The notes beneath the pieces were generated by a model, which saw only the letters and a list, made by a program, of their open reading frames with translations, made no database searches and was not told the origin of the DNA. A program made the position numbers and the translations under genes. This document shows, in pieces, positions 22,922-33,201 of a DNA stretch of 64,000 bases (its first letter is position 1; every line of letters begins with the position of its first letter). The DNA is from Oxytricha trifallax (lineage: Eukaryota; Ciliophora; Spirotrichea; Sporadotrichida; Oxytrichidae), in assembly GCA_000711775.1 (NCBI GenBank), contig ARYC01001330.1, forward strand, positions 1 through 64,000. Reading direction: 5' to 3'.

Positions 22922-23482
22922 TTTAGTTGACTGATAAATTTTATTATAATGATAATATCCAGGCAGGCACTCTATTATAATACATTAACAGACACTCTCG
23001 CAAATTCTTTACTGAGAGGAAAGAAAATAAAAGTATCATAAATGGGTGTAATTTGACATATTTTATGAATATATTTTACATTTTAATAAATTAAAATAAT
23101 CCTAATGAAGTTTTGTTTCTCTAGGAGGTCCTCCAATTCAAGTTTGAACTTAATTTGAAGGTAAAGTTTGTAAACATTTTTTAATTTAATATGCTCCTAA
23201 ATAAGTTTAAACTTTAAAATTTAACTCCTAATAAAGTGTAAACTTAATTTGGAGGACCTCCTAAAATAATTAAACATTATTAGGAGCAATTTAATGGAGA
23301 TAGTTTGATAAAAATGAAAAGCAATCTGTGAAGCTTGGAGAAAGTTTTTAAAGATTTATCCGCATACCTTTTCAAAGCTGTCCTCCAGTAGGTCCTCCCT
23401 ATTTAGTAGTAAGATTTTAATAAACTTAGAATGGATATCCATAATATTTAATTTAATTAACATTTCTAGAAAGAGTAGCAAG

Positions 23483-24274
23483 ATGGAGTCTATGAATGAT
23501 GCAATGAAAAGTATTTAATCTCAAGATTTAATAGGAACATTTCGAAATAAACAGGGCCTTTATAGATACTAGGTACAGCAAGGTAAGTTCATAACCAAGA
23601 TTAATATATTCATGATAGTTGGATTGTTCTTGCCAACCCAGGAAGGAACAAAAATTTCATTCTTAAAAGCCTTACTAAGTGAAGAGAAAAAAAGCTTATA
23701 AGACCAATGATATAAAGATGATTGAGATACCTAACTACCCTGAAATATCAGTGACTAACCTGTATGATGATGCTATGAGTGATACAGATGTTGCTATGTA
23801 CCTAACATCAAAGTTACAACTCTCAAATAAGTTACCAGAGAGAAACTTCTTCTTTGGAGTTCTTGGAACTCTTAAACCAGAGTACTTAAGTGAAGTAATT
23901 TAAGAAGTTCACAAGAAACGCTACAGCATCTCTCCTGAAAAGAAAGAGAAGCAGGGAATCAAAATCAGTGACTCGTGGCTGTAGGAACTGCAGATGCATC
24001 CATTCATCACAAGCAAGCATAGACTTCTAACTTTATAGAAATACCTGATACTGCTATTTACTTAATGAAAGAGCGAAGCAAATTAAACAAAGAAAGAAAG
24101 TCTTAAGTAAAGCATGAATTCAGTAAGAGACTCTTCAAAGATTTTTAAAAGGCAGACACTTTGAATACAGATGCAGGAGGTGGCACAAAGAGAAGAAACA
24201 TAGGCCCAAGCAAGAAATAAGAGGATGAAAAGAAATATAAGCCAAATCCCTTTACGGGTTAGTTTAATATGTGA
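23483..24274 (+). pseudogene. TBE-1 small ORF (22-kDa ORF) with 26-nt intron
   Basis: It starts MESMNDAMKSIQSQDLIGTF and contains IEIPNYPEISVTNLYDDAMS and PERNFFFGVLGTLKPEYLS, all conserved in the other copies. The intron at 24013-24038 ends in TTTATAG, but its donor reads GCAAGC instead of GTAAGC. After it the frame continues IPDTAIYLMKERSKLNKERK and a lysine-rich tail ending in FNM and TGA. One extra A in an A-run near 23690 shifts the frame, so this copy is probably not functional. Function unknown; it converges on the transposase gene. Confidence 0.7.
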
Positions 24275-25331
24275 ACTTATTCATTAATTTAAATATAAAA
24301 CTTATTTATATCACAAAATTTCACTTCTCTTGCGTATACTTTTGCTTTATCATCACTGACTCTTTTAGCAGCACTCTTAATAAAATCAACTGTATTTATC
24401 TTCAAGTTGTGCATCAAGTGATGGAGTTGAAGTTTCTTGTAGTAGCCTTTCAATAACCCTTAATATAATTCAATTCCATTGAACTGAGGACTGTAGGGAG
24501 CATTAAATACAGGTGTTATGTTTAATCTTTCATATTCATTCCTTGAGTCTTTGGTTTTAAGAACTGACAAATTATCAACGAACAGAATAATCTCTTAACT
24601 CAGCATACTTGCCTCTGAGTTATTGCAAGAACTAAATATATAATTCAGTCTTTATAGAACGAGGGTGAATAACATGGGTCTCGAGGCCACTATCTTCACT
24701 TATTCCACCATGAATAGCATGGTTTTAAACCTTAACCTTTTAATCATATACTTCTATGTTGCTATATCTTTTATACCAAGACCTTGATATGAAGGTATTA
24801 AAATTGAATACTGCCTCATCATCGTGAATGAACTTGATGTTATTAGTAATAGACCTCTGCATTTAATTGAATATATAATTTAAATTATCCTTATAAAATG
24901 GAACATCAAAGTCAATCACTCTCTTTATACGATTAACTGTCTTGTAAAACATTCCATTCTTTTTAAATATGTTAGCTATAGACTAAGCAAAGTTATGAAG
25001 CTCAGGAAATTGGCAATGAAACATCACAGCTCTCTATGCGAGAGAGAAATGAGCCCAGCATTTAAGAGTCTTATCATTAATAAGATAATTGATGTGATGT
25101 TGATAAAATTTTAGAGGTCTCTTAGGCTTAGAATTAAGATGCTATCTCTTTTAATTAAATGCTAATAGACAGTGAGACCAAACAGTTACTGGAGGTTTTA
25201 TGGAGCAGCCTTGCTATAGAAGTCTAATTTACAATGGGTTTGAGTTGATCGATATAATCATCACATCCATAACGCAACTAAAACAATAAATCTATATATT
25301 CACTGTCATAAACTGACCCCAAACCTCACAT
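24275..25331 (-). pseudogene. TBE-1 transposase (42-kDa ORF)
   Basis: DDE transposase related to Tc1/mariner, catalysing cut-and-paste movement of the element. The start region corresponds to MRCWGSVYDSEY of TBE-6, but the second codon here is TGA instead of CGA, an early stop. The conserved blocks DEAVFNFNTFIS, a LSVLKTKDSRNEYERLN-like stretch after the second Asp, and YSPQFNGIELYWG carry the catalytic positions. The last codons run past the TGA seen in TBE-3 and TBE-5, so the 3' end given is approximate. Several changes against other copies make it a likely pseudogene. Confidence 0.7.
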
Positions 25332-25460
25332 ATAATCACTTAAATTACTAATATTTATACATTAAACCCCTACATAAACCCTATTAAAACTCTAATAAAG
25401 TATGCGTTAATAGTCTACTATTATCAATCAAACAACTTCAGGGATTTTGGGGTTTTGATT

Positions 25461-25536
25461 CTTTAAAGCTGCCAAAGGTAAGTCTCATTTAGTTTGATGG
25501 AAGTGCTGTAGTTTTTGTTAAAATAATAGCGGTCAT
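25461..25536 (-). pseudogene. TBE-2 kinase gene, N-terminal fragment only
   Basis: The reverse strand from ATG 25536 reads MTAIILTKTTALPSNQMRLT and stops at the TBE-1 boundary. It matches the first 25 codons of the TBE-4 gene (MSANILRKTTALPSNQIRLT). The rest is gone. Confidence 0.75.
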
Positions 25537-26051
25537 ATTTAAATTTGAATTTAAAATTATAAAACTGGCTCTATTAGTGAGAGCTTAAATGAGAGCTTTG
25601 CAAGCCTACAAGTTTCAAGGGAAGTTCTTAGAGTATTAAAGAAGAAATATTAGTGCTAAGAGACGATCCAGTTCTAAATATGGGTTAGTAAATAACCATT
25701 TTAACTTTCAATAATAAGTTTATTATAGTACATACCGATTTAGGAGGTGCACCTAATTAAGTACGTACTGCTTTAGGAGGTATTTTATGATTATGAGATT
25801 TAAATTAGTGTGTTCCTAATTAAGTACTAGCATTAATTTTAGCTCCTAATCAAGTACATACCAATTTAAATTAAAAAATATGGAACTATAACAGTAGAAA
25901 TTGATATCAATCTCTCAAGTTTGAAACCAGTTCTCAAAACCTTCTCCATATCCTTCTTAAAGGTTGACCTCCTATAGGATGTCCATATTTAATAGTAAGT
26001 TTTTCAGAGGTATCTTAAATTTGAATATCATTTCTAAGATCTGTTAACAAG

Positions 26052-26825
26052 ATGGAGTTAATGAATTATGCAATGAAAAGAGTGCAAGAACAAGAATTGA
26101 TTCAAATATTTAGAAGCAAGGAGGATTTGCATCGCTACCTGGGGCTGCAAGGTAACTAACTCATAGTAACTAAAATTGATTATGTTGTTTGTTTGCTCCT
26201 GCCAACGATGGAAGGTGCTACAATTTCATTTCTAAGAGCGATACTCTGCGAAGAGAAGAAAGCATTGAAAATTTAAGATTTAAAGTTTGGAGATTCCAAA
26301 CTATCCAGAAATCTCAGTGACTAACTTGTATGATAATGCTATGAATGATCAAGAGGTTTCGCAGTACCTGCAAGCTAAGAACCAGTTATCAAATTAATTA
26401 CATGAAAGAAACTATTTTCTTTGGAATTCTAGCAACAATTAAAGGTGATTATTTGAAAGAAAATGTTCAGGAATCTCATAAGAAAAGGTTCAGCATCTCT
26501 TCAGAAGATAAGGATAAACAAAGGATCAAGATAAGTGAGAGCTGGCTATCAGAACTGCAGAAGCACCTTTATATTTCATGTAAATTTGTAACTTGTCTCT
26601 TTAGAAAAATCTGGAAATAGCATCTTCTTGATGAAGGAATGAGAAAGCTTCACAGATAGCAAAAGTCGAAGACAAAGTATGAAGTTAGCAAGAGACTTTA
26701 TTCAAGAATTTAGCCTCCAGAGTCAATGAACATAAATGCTTGAGAGAATAAACCTAGAAGGAGGGAAGTAACAGGTGGAAGAAAAGAGAGAGAAATCAGC
26801 TCCTACGAAAGAATTTTAAATGTGA
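26052..26825 (+). pseudogene. TBE-2 small ORF (22-kDa ORF)
   Basis: It starts MELMNYAMKRVQEQELIQIF and includes IPNYPEISVTNLYDNAMNDQ and the FFGILATIKGDYLKE block, and it ends at a TGA at 26823-26825. The 26-nt intron of other copies is here one base shorter (donor GTAAAT near 26580, acceptor TTTAG), and the frame is shifted near 26275. It is most like the TBE-4 gene. Function unknown. Confidence 0.7.
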
Positions 26826-27883
26826 TTTATATATTATTTAACTTAACTATAAAACATATTAGTATTCATTCCATCTCCCTTCTTTAGCACACTTTTAATC
26901 CAATTTATTATCTACTCTCTTCGCTGAATTTTTTATAAAGTCTTCTGAATTGATAGGTAGGTCATGCATCAAGTGGTATAGCAGCAGTTTATTATAATGA
27001 CCTTTTAGTAAATCCTAGTAGATTTCAATTCAATTATACTATAGGCTGTAAGAAACGTTGAACAATGGTGTTATTCTTAGTTGTTCATAACTCTTCCTGG
27101 TTTCATTTGTCTTATGAACAGAAAGATTATCAACGAATAGTATATTCTCTTATTAAGGGTGCTTCTCTCTCAGCTGCTCTGAGAACTTATTATACTGCTC
27201 TGTCTTAATTGAGCGAGGATGAATAATATAAGTTTCAAAACCAGCATCCACGATTATTCCTCCAAGAATTGCCATTGTTTAAACCTTTACTTTCTAGTCA
27301 AATACTTCTATATTACTATGCCTCTTATACCAAGACTTCTCGATGAAAATGTTAAAGGTAAACACAGCCTCGTCAGCATGTATTAACTTAATATTATTCT
27401 ATTGAGCTCTCTGCATTTAATCATAAATATAATTTAGGTTATTGTTGTAAAATCGCTGAGTGAAATCAATCACTCTCTTGATACGATTCACACCTTTGTA
27501 AGAGATACCATTTCATTTATAGATGTTAGCTATAGACTCGGCAGAGATCTTAAACTGAAACATAGTAGCTCGTTGGTCTAAAGAGAAGTGAGCCCAATTC
27601 TTTAAAGTTTTCTCATTATAAGATAGTCAATATGCTTATATAGAAACTTTGACTTCCTCTAAGGCTTAGAATTGAGCTATTATTGCTTTAGTTATACTGA
27701 TAATAGGCAGTGGGAGCGAAAAGTTGATAGACTATCCTTTAAGATCAGTGCAATAGACTTATAATTGAGTACAGATTTGACTTATTCACTGTTTATATCA
27801 CATCCATAACGCAGTTTAAACATTAAATCTTAATATTCTTCATCATAAATGGACCCCAAAAGCTTGTAATTTTAATCTCGCAT
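26826..27883 (-). pseudogene. TBE-2 transposase
   Basis: Start at 27883: MRDQNYKLLGSIYDEEYQDL followed by FKLRYGCD, a good match to the N-terminus of the TBE-4 inverted fragment. The NGISYKGVNRIKRVIDF block, the first Asp region and the DNLSVHK region are recognisable, but the frame is broken in places (for example near 27010-27070 and 27590-27630). The 3' end is approximate. It belongs to the DD34E-type TBE transposases. Confidence 0.7.
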
Positions 27884-28630
27884 TTAATTAATAATCCCAA
27901 CCCCTAACAAATTCCCTTCAAATCAAAGCACTTATAAACCTCATTAAGGGATTTTAGGGTTTCGATTGAAGTTTAGAATAATCAGAAAAAAAATTAATTA
28001 TTATTGGCTATATTAATAATAATTAAGATAGATTCAAATTTACAAACCAAGATTTGATTATTTTATAAAGACAATTAATTATGCCTGTTGTTTGAATAAT
28101 TAGGCCAAACATTAAAATTTTACACAAATAATAATTAATTTTTAATCTATTTGTTCTTAACTACAATCCTCGCTTCTTAATTGATGTATGAGGTTTTAAT
28201 ATATATATTATCTATTCTATCATAACTTTACAAACAGTATATTTATAATATTGATAAAAACGATTGAAATGGGGAAATTTAAAAATAAAAATATAACTGT
28301 AGATATATATATATTTATATAATTAACTGCCACTAATTAGGTAAGCTTCAAATTGTAATTTGATTTAGTACACTTTTAATTACAAATCTTAGTATTAAAA
28401 ATAATTATGACCAAATTGTATAAATTGTACATTGTACTGTTTGATGTTTTTAAGTTTTTAATATATTCAGGCGTACTCATTAAATTGTACATAATACAGT
28501 TCTTAGGAATTAAATTGTTTAAAAATTAATTACACAGAATTCAATGAATAGTGATTTATAAATTAATTATTCAAGGTAATTATATATATGCACTTATGGC
28601 AGTTCAACTAGATGAGAGTTCTTCATTTCT

Positions 28631-28996
28631 TCACTTGATACTGTTGTTATCTGTTTGATCCACAGCGGTCTCATCTATGATTGTTGGATCCTCTATCATC
28701 AACTCTAAATCTCCGTCTTCGATCAGTCGCTGTTTCATGCACACTGCCTACTCAATCTCGATGAACGGAAACTTCTCATCGTGCCTCTGCATCTAACTAG
28801 TGAATTCTGCCATTAGCATCCTGGTCTCAAATGACTTCCTATCTAATTCACTCATAGCGTCGAATGGAGGCTGATTCGATATCGCTATCACCTGGCAGTT
28901 CTTGGATCTAACCACCGGATCTTTGTATTTGAGGTTCACTGGATATCCCTCACCCTCGAAGAATCTTTTTAGGTCGTCTATCTTTTTCCCCGTCAT
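28631..28996 (-). pseudogene. Fossil Rep / superfamily-3 helicase-like fragment
   Basis: From 28996 to a TGA at 28631 this reverse-strand frame reads 121 codons; it is open upstream to 29035. It contains MTGKKIDDLKRFFEGEGYPV, then NLKYKDPVVRSK and the hydrophobic strand CQVIAISNQPPFDAM, followed by an acidic tail. A lysine-containing basic stretch followed by a hydrophobic strand ending in SNxPP is the pattern of motif C in superfamily-3 helicases of Rep-type replication proteins (single-stranded DNA viruses and related plasmids). Only the end of a helicase domain is visible, so it looks like a broken remnant. Family assignment is by motif alone. Confidence 0.45.
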
Positions 28997-29325
28997 AAGA
29001 GATGTCTCGCTGCAGTGATACTTAACTATCTTTGATCAAGAGCACGTACATCATTTGAATGTCTCCCACTCATTTCAGCATTTATTTTTGTTTTTTTTAA
29101 TTACTATATATTAATTTATAAATGACTATTCATTGAATTCTGTGCAATTAATTTTAAAACAAACTAATTCCTAAGAACTGTACAATCAAAACCCCAAAAC
29201 CCCTTAGTGAGGTTTATAAGTGCTTTGATTAGTAGGGTAAAGTTGGGGTTTTATTAGGGTTAGTAGAGAAAACGCAAGTTTAATGAGACTTTAATATGTA
29301 TTTAATGAGTATTAGTTTAATTATA

Positions 29326-30774
29326 TCACACGAATTTTACTTGCTTGTCTTTGTTGTATCTCTTGAATCTCGCTTTCTTTAGTGGTTCGAGCATATCGTC
29401 TAAGGATTGTCTTGGATATGCTGGAGCTCTTACTATTATCTTCTCTACAATCTTCTTTATTTCTTAGCATACATCATCTTGTTTTATGTGCTTCTCAGCT
29501 AGATTTATTGATTATTTTTCATATTTTGTATTAATGTAAGTCATGCTTTCCATATCGCACTCTAAAATTATTGCAGCTACTGCCCAAACATCCCACTAAA
29601 TAGAGCCATTAGTCCATTTCTCTCTGATTGGGAAGTAACCTGGAGTACCAAGAACCTTTGCTAAGGTTACAATCTCTTATCTTAAGGCTCTATTAAAATC
29701 GATTACAACTACTTCTAAAGGGCAAAGGTTTAGCATAACATTTTCAGGCTTCAAATCTCTATGAACGTATCCAAGCTCGTGAAGTTCCTAAACACCCTTT
29801 ATCATATTAGATAGAATATCATTCAAGTCATCTGGGTATCTGTTTTAATATAGATAATCTCGGAGAGTCATTTCAAACTTTTTTAGCCTTAGTGCGATGA
29901 AACCAAACCCTAAAATAACACCATCTAGCTTGAGCAAATTCTTGCAATCTTTTTTCTAAGCCTCTCTAAGTACAATATATTCGTTAGCAAACTCATTTTG
30001 ATACTGCTCGTTTTTAAGGAGATAGCTGAAAGGATATACCTTGTAGGCATAGTCATCAACCACTATGAGTTTTGCTTTAGCAGGTACGTTTATATGTAAG
30101 TAGTTTTCAATACAACTGCTAAGGTCTACTGCATTTAGTGCAGGAATATACATGGCTCTCTCTTAAAAGCATGCTAAAAAGACATTACCAGCAGGTTGAT
30201 TCATTAATTCTATTCGCTTCTGCCTCTTGAGCTTCTCCTGTTGTTCTTTTTAAGTCTCAAGATTATTAGATTTTCTTTTAGCGGGCACTAATTTCTAAGT
30301 CTCTTTATCTTAAATCAAGAACTCACTTAGGTGATGCTTCTGCATATGTTTCTTAACTTTAGCTGAGTGAGTATAAGACTTCTCACAAGTCGTGCACTAG
30401 TACCTGCCATCGACCTTATCATGCTTAAAATACACCTTAGCTTTCCCAGAGTGAACCTCTTTCATATGTCTCTTCAAACTGGAATCAGTAGAGAAAAAAT
30501 TTTAGCAGTCTTAGCATTCAAAAGTTTTAATCCTTTAAATCTGAAGCTGTTCCTTTTCTTCCTCAACATCTTTTATTAATGTTTAAACTTCTATTTCAGC
30601 TTTCTGTTTCATGTTTTAAACCTATATAATAAAAACCTGTGCTTCAAATTCAAGAGCTCTTAGCTCTGCCTCCCTCTCAATATATATAACTTCTTGTTTC
30701 TTGGTTGAACCAAAGTTAAGCATTGATTGACCTGCTCCTAAAAGTGCCGCTCTACGATTTAAGTTGACCGCCAT
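29326..30774 (-). CDS. TBE-3 zinc-finger/kinase protein (57-kDa ORF), apparently intact
   Basis: 482 codons from ATG 30774 to a TGA at 29326, matching the size implied by the family name. The N-terminus MAVNLNRRAALLGAGQS is followed by a Glu/Lys-rich, possibly coiled stretch (residues about 25-90). Two C2H2 fingers follow (CQDCQNFFSTDSSLKRHMKE.H and CTTCEKSYTHSAKVKKHMQK.H), then a basic linker. The protein-kinase-like domain has YAYKVYPF at the VAIK position, HRDLKPENVM as catalytic loop, VVVIDFNRA at the DFG position and GTPGYF before a degenerate APE. The Asn in place of the DFG glycine is shared by all copies in this window. I read no TGA inside. Role unknown; it may act in transposition or its regulation. 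Confidence 0.85.
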
Positions 30775-31340
30775 GTTTAAATTCAAATTTAATTTTCTAT
30801 TATAAAGCTATTAAAACCTCTATAGCTATAGCTGGACTATAAAGGAGCTGCTACAGCATTAATGATGGTTTGATCTCAGCTCTAAGACTTCATATTTATA
30901 CTCAGTTTATAACTATAATTTTTGTAATTTTGCATTTAATAATTTTGATTCTGGTACCAACTCAGATAAAGTTCAGGTTGGTACTGGTACCAATTAAGTT
31001 TTGAACCAGATTGGAACTTTTCCATTAAAACCTCACTGGATTAAATCTAGGTACAAATTAAGTTTTGGTACTATTAAATTGGTACCAATTAAACTTAAAC
31101 GATTTTAGTACCGGTACTAATTAAATTTAAACAAATTTAGTACTAATTTAATGGAACTAAATTGATAAAAATGGAGCTCCATCTCTGAAGTTTGTTACAG
31201 CTTCTGCGAACCTTCTCCACGTATCTTTACAGGGTTGACCTCCTATAAGATGCCCATATTTAATAGTAAGATTTTAAAGGATAGGATCCAGAAGTCTATA
31301 AATTAAAACTTGAAATTCATTAATAGGAAGAGGAACAAAG

Positions 31341-32131
31341 ATGGAATCATTCAATGAACAAATGAAAAGGGTTGAGGCTCAAGAAATGATATCAAGATTC
31401 AGAAGCAAGGAGGATCTCTATCGATACCTTACTTAGCATGGTAAAATAAATTGATGTTAATCAACGATGTATACAGTTGGTCTATTCCTTCCAACGATGG
31501 AAGGTACTAAAATATCATTCTTAAAAGCAATACTCTGCGAGGAGAAGAAAGCTTTTAAAAACATAGAAATCAAACTGATTGAAATACCTAACTACCCAGA
31601 GATTTCTGTCACAAATCTCTACGAGGATGCAATGAAAGATGATGAAGTGGTTATTTACCTTCCTAGCAAGAAGTAACTCTCAAATAAATTGCCTGAAAGA
31701 AACTTCTTCTTTGGTGTTCTTGGTACAATCAAAGAGGATTATTTGAGATAAATTATAGAAGAAACTCATAAGAAACGCTTCTCTATTTCTCCTGAAGATT
31801 AAAAGAAGCAAGGAATACTAATAAGCGAGACGTGGCTAGCAGAGCTTAAGAGGCATCCTTATCTCTCTAGTAAGCTTTGATTTATAGCTTTTTAGGGAAA
31901 CCTGGAACTGGTATATTTCTAATGAAAGAGAATGCAAAGGTTCACAGAGAGAGAAAGTCTCAAACCATTCATTAAGTTAGCAAGAGACTTTATAATGAAG
32001 TTTAAAAGTCTGATGAAATGAACATAGATGCTGGTGCTGGTACAAAGAGAAGAAACATGGGTCCTAGTAAAGCACCAGAGGAAGAAAAGAAAGAGAAGCC
32101 GAATCCATTTAAGAGTTCGTTTGATATGTGA
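31341..32131 (+). CDS. TBE-3 small ORF (22-kDa ORF) with 26-nt intron
   Basis: It starts MESFNEQMKRVEAQEMISRF, then EGTKISFLKAILCEEKKAF, IEIPNYPEISVTNLYEDAMK, PERNFFFGVLGTIKEDYL and FSISPEDQKKQGILISETWL. The intron 31870-31895 (GTAAGC...TTTTTAG) joins HPYLS to KPGTGIFLMKENAKVHRERK. A basic tail (TKRRNMGPSKAPEEEKKEKP) ends in FKSSFDM and TGA, giving about 250 residues. Without splicing the frame would end near 31881. A TGA falls in the 36 nt around 31441-31476, so the N-terminal part of this copy may be broken. No known domain recognised. It converges on the transposase with a 6-bp gap. Confidence 0.75.
31870..31895 (+). other. 26-nt intron in the TBE small gene
   Basis: GTAAGC to TTTTTAG, 26 nt, hence not a multiple of three. 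The same length and position are seen in TBE-1 (24013-24038, GC donor), TBE-4 (about 38136-38175), TBE-5 (47455-47480) and TBE-6 (reverse strand near 60275-60305); TBE-2 has 25 nt. The protein downstream is conserved only in the spliced frame. Confidence 0.8.
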
Positions 32132-32137
32132 AATAAT

Positions 32138-33201
32138 TCATTCATTTAAGTCTAACACTTATTAATAAACATTCATTCTTCCTTTCCTTGCACATATCGT
32201 AGTCTAGTCTTTACCCACTCTCTTGCAACTACTCTGTATTAAGTCTACTGTGTCGATTGGTAGATCATGCATTAGGTGATACAGCAAGAGTTTCTTGTAG
32301 TGAGTCTTAATCTAACTCCAATAGAATTCGATTCCATTAAATTGAGGACTGTAAGGAACGTTATACACAGGAGTTATCTTTAATTCTTCATAAGCTTTCT
32401 TAGATTCCTTAGTCTTATGAACTGAGAGGTTATCAACAAACAGGATGATCTCTTGATCGTTGTACTTATCTCTTAGCTTATGTAAGAACTCTATATACTG
32501 CTCTCGCTTAATAGAGCGAGGATGAATAACATAAGTTTCTAAGCCTGAATCTTCACTGATACCAGCCAAAATTGCGTGAGTGACAACCTTAACCTTTTAG
32601 TCATACACTTCTATATTATCGTACTTCTTGTACCAAGACTTATTAATAAAGGTGTTGAACGTAAACACAGCTTCATCAGCGTGTATGAACTTGATTTTAT
32701 TATCAATAGACTTCTGCATTTAATCATATATATAGTTTAAATTATTACTATAAAATGGCAGAGTAAAGTCAATCACTCTCTTCACTCTATTGACAGTCTT
32801 GAAGGTAATGCCATTCCTTCAATAAATATTTGCGATAGTCTATGGTGAGATACGCATGTCAGGAAACTTGCGATGAAACATCACAGCTCGCTAGTCAAGT
32901 GGGAAATGTGCCCAATACTTAAGAGTCTTAGAATCGCAGAGATATTCAATATGGTGCTAAGAGAACTTTTATTTTCTTACAGGATGTTATCAAGAACCAG
33001 AATTGAAATGCTAAACAGCTAACAAGCAATGATACCTAACTGTTGAGGCACTCTTGCGCAGGAGCTTTGCTATAGCAGCATAATTCATAACTGGTTTGAG
33101 TTAGTCTATATTAATACTCGCACCATACCTAAGCTTAAGCAGTAAATCTAAATATTTCTCATCATAAATAGACCCCAAAATCGCTAATTTCTATTTCTCA
33201 T
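32138..33201 (-). CDS. TBE-3 transposase (42-kDa ORF)
   Basis: DDE transposase that should cut and reinsert the element. Blocks in order: GSIYDEKYLDLLLKLRYGAS, SASTVRYHCLL (helix-turn-helix region), AHFPLDQRAVMFHRKFPD, NGITFKTVNRVKRVIDF, FIHADEAVFTFNTFINKS (first Asp), then MAGISEDSGLETYVIHPRSI, IILFVDNLSVHK (second Asp) and YSPQFNGIEFYWS (Glu), with 34 residues between second Asp and Glu. It ends in ARKGRMNVYQQVLDLNE and TGA. The start is uncertain: ATG 33201 aligns with other copies but needs one extra base to reach the conserved frame. Confidence 0.85.

Larger units (their letters stand above)
19893..25457 (-). mobile_element. TBE: TBE-1: telomere-bearing element (Tc1/mariner-related) carrying two insertions
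   Basis: The left end CAAAACCCCAAAACCC and the right end GGGATTTTGGGGTTTTG resemble the C4A4/G4T4 telomere repeat. ATT flanks both sides (19890-19892 and 25458-25460), a 3-bp duplication. Inside are the three TBE genes: a minus-strand zinc-finger/kinase gene, a plus-strand small gene and a minus-strand transposase. The element is 5.57 kb instead of about 4.1 kb because of a palindrome of about 980 bp near its left end and a 417-bp element in the kinase gene. TBEs are germline-limited in Oxytricha and are removed during development. Subterminal sequence places it with TBE-5 and TBE-6. Confidence 0.9.
25461..27964 (-). mobile_element. TBE: TBE-2: TBE truncated on its left by TBE-1
   Basis: The right end GGGATTTTAGGGTTTCG is a degraded G4T4-type terminus, followed by ATT. 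The left end is missing: the sequence begins abruptly at the TBE-1 target duplication, within the N-terminal codons of the kinase gene. The missing kinase part is not found on the other side of TBE-1, so insertion was accompanied by deletion, or DNA was rearranged later. The subterminal sequence (TTATAAGTGCTTTGATTTGA in reverse complement) and the genes group it with TBE-4. Confidence 0.85.

Noticed and set aside
31441-31476. A first intron of 36 nt in the TBE small gene (GTAA...ATACAG in TBE-3, similar in TBE-1 and TBE-5)
   Set aside because: The length is a multiple of three. The stretch is open in TBE-1, -2, -4 and -5 and gives similar residues (TKI, IVGL). TBE-2 and TBE-4 lack an AG at the end. 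Coding sequence is more likely, with a TGA in TBE-3 as a defect.
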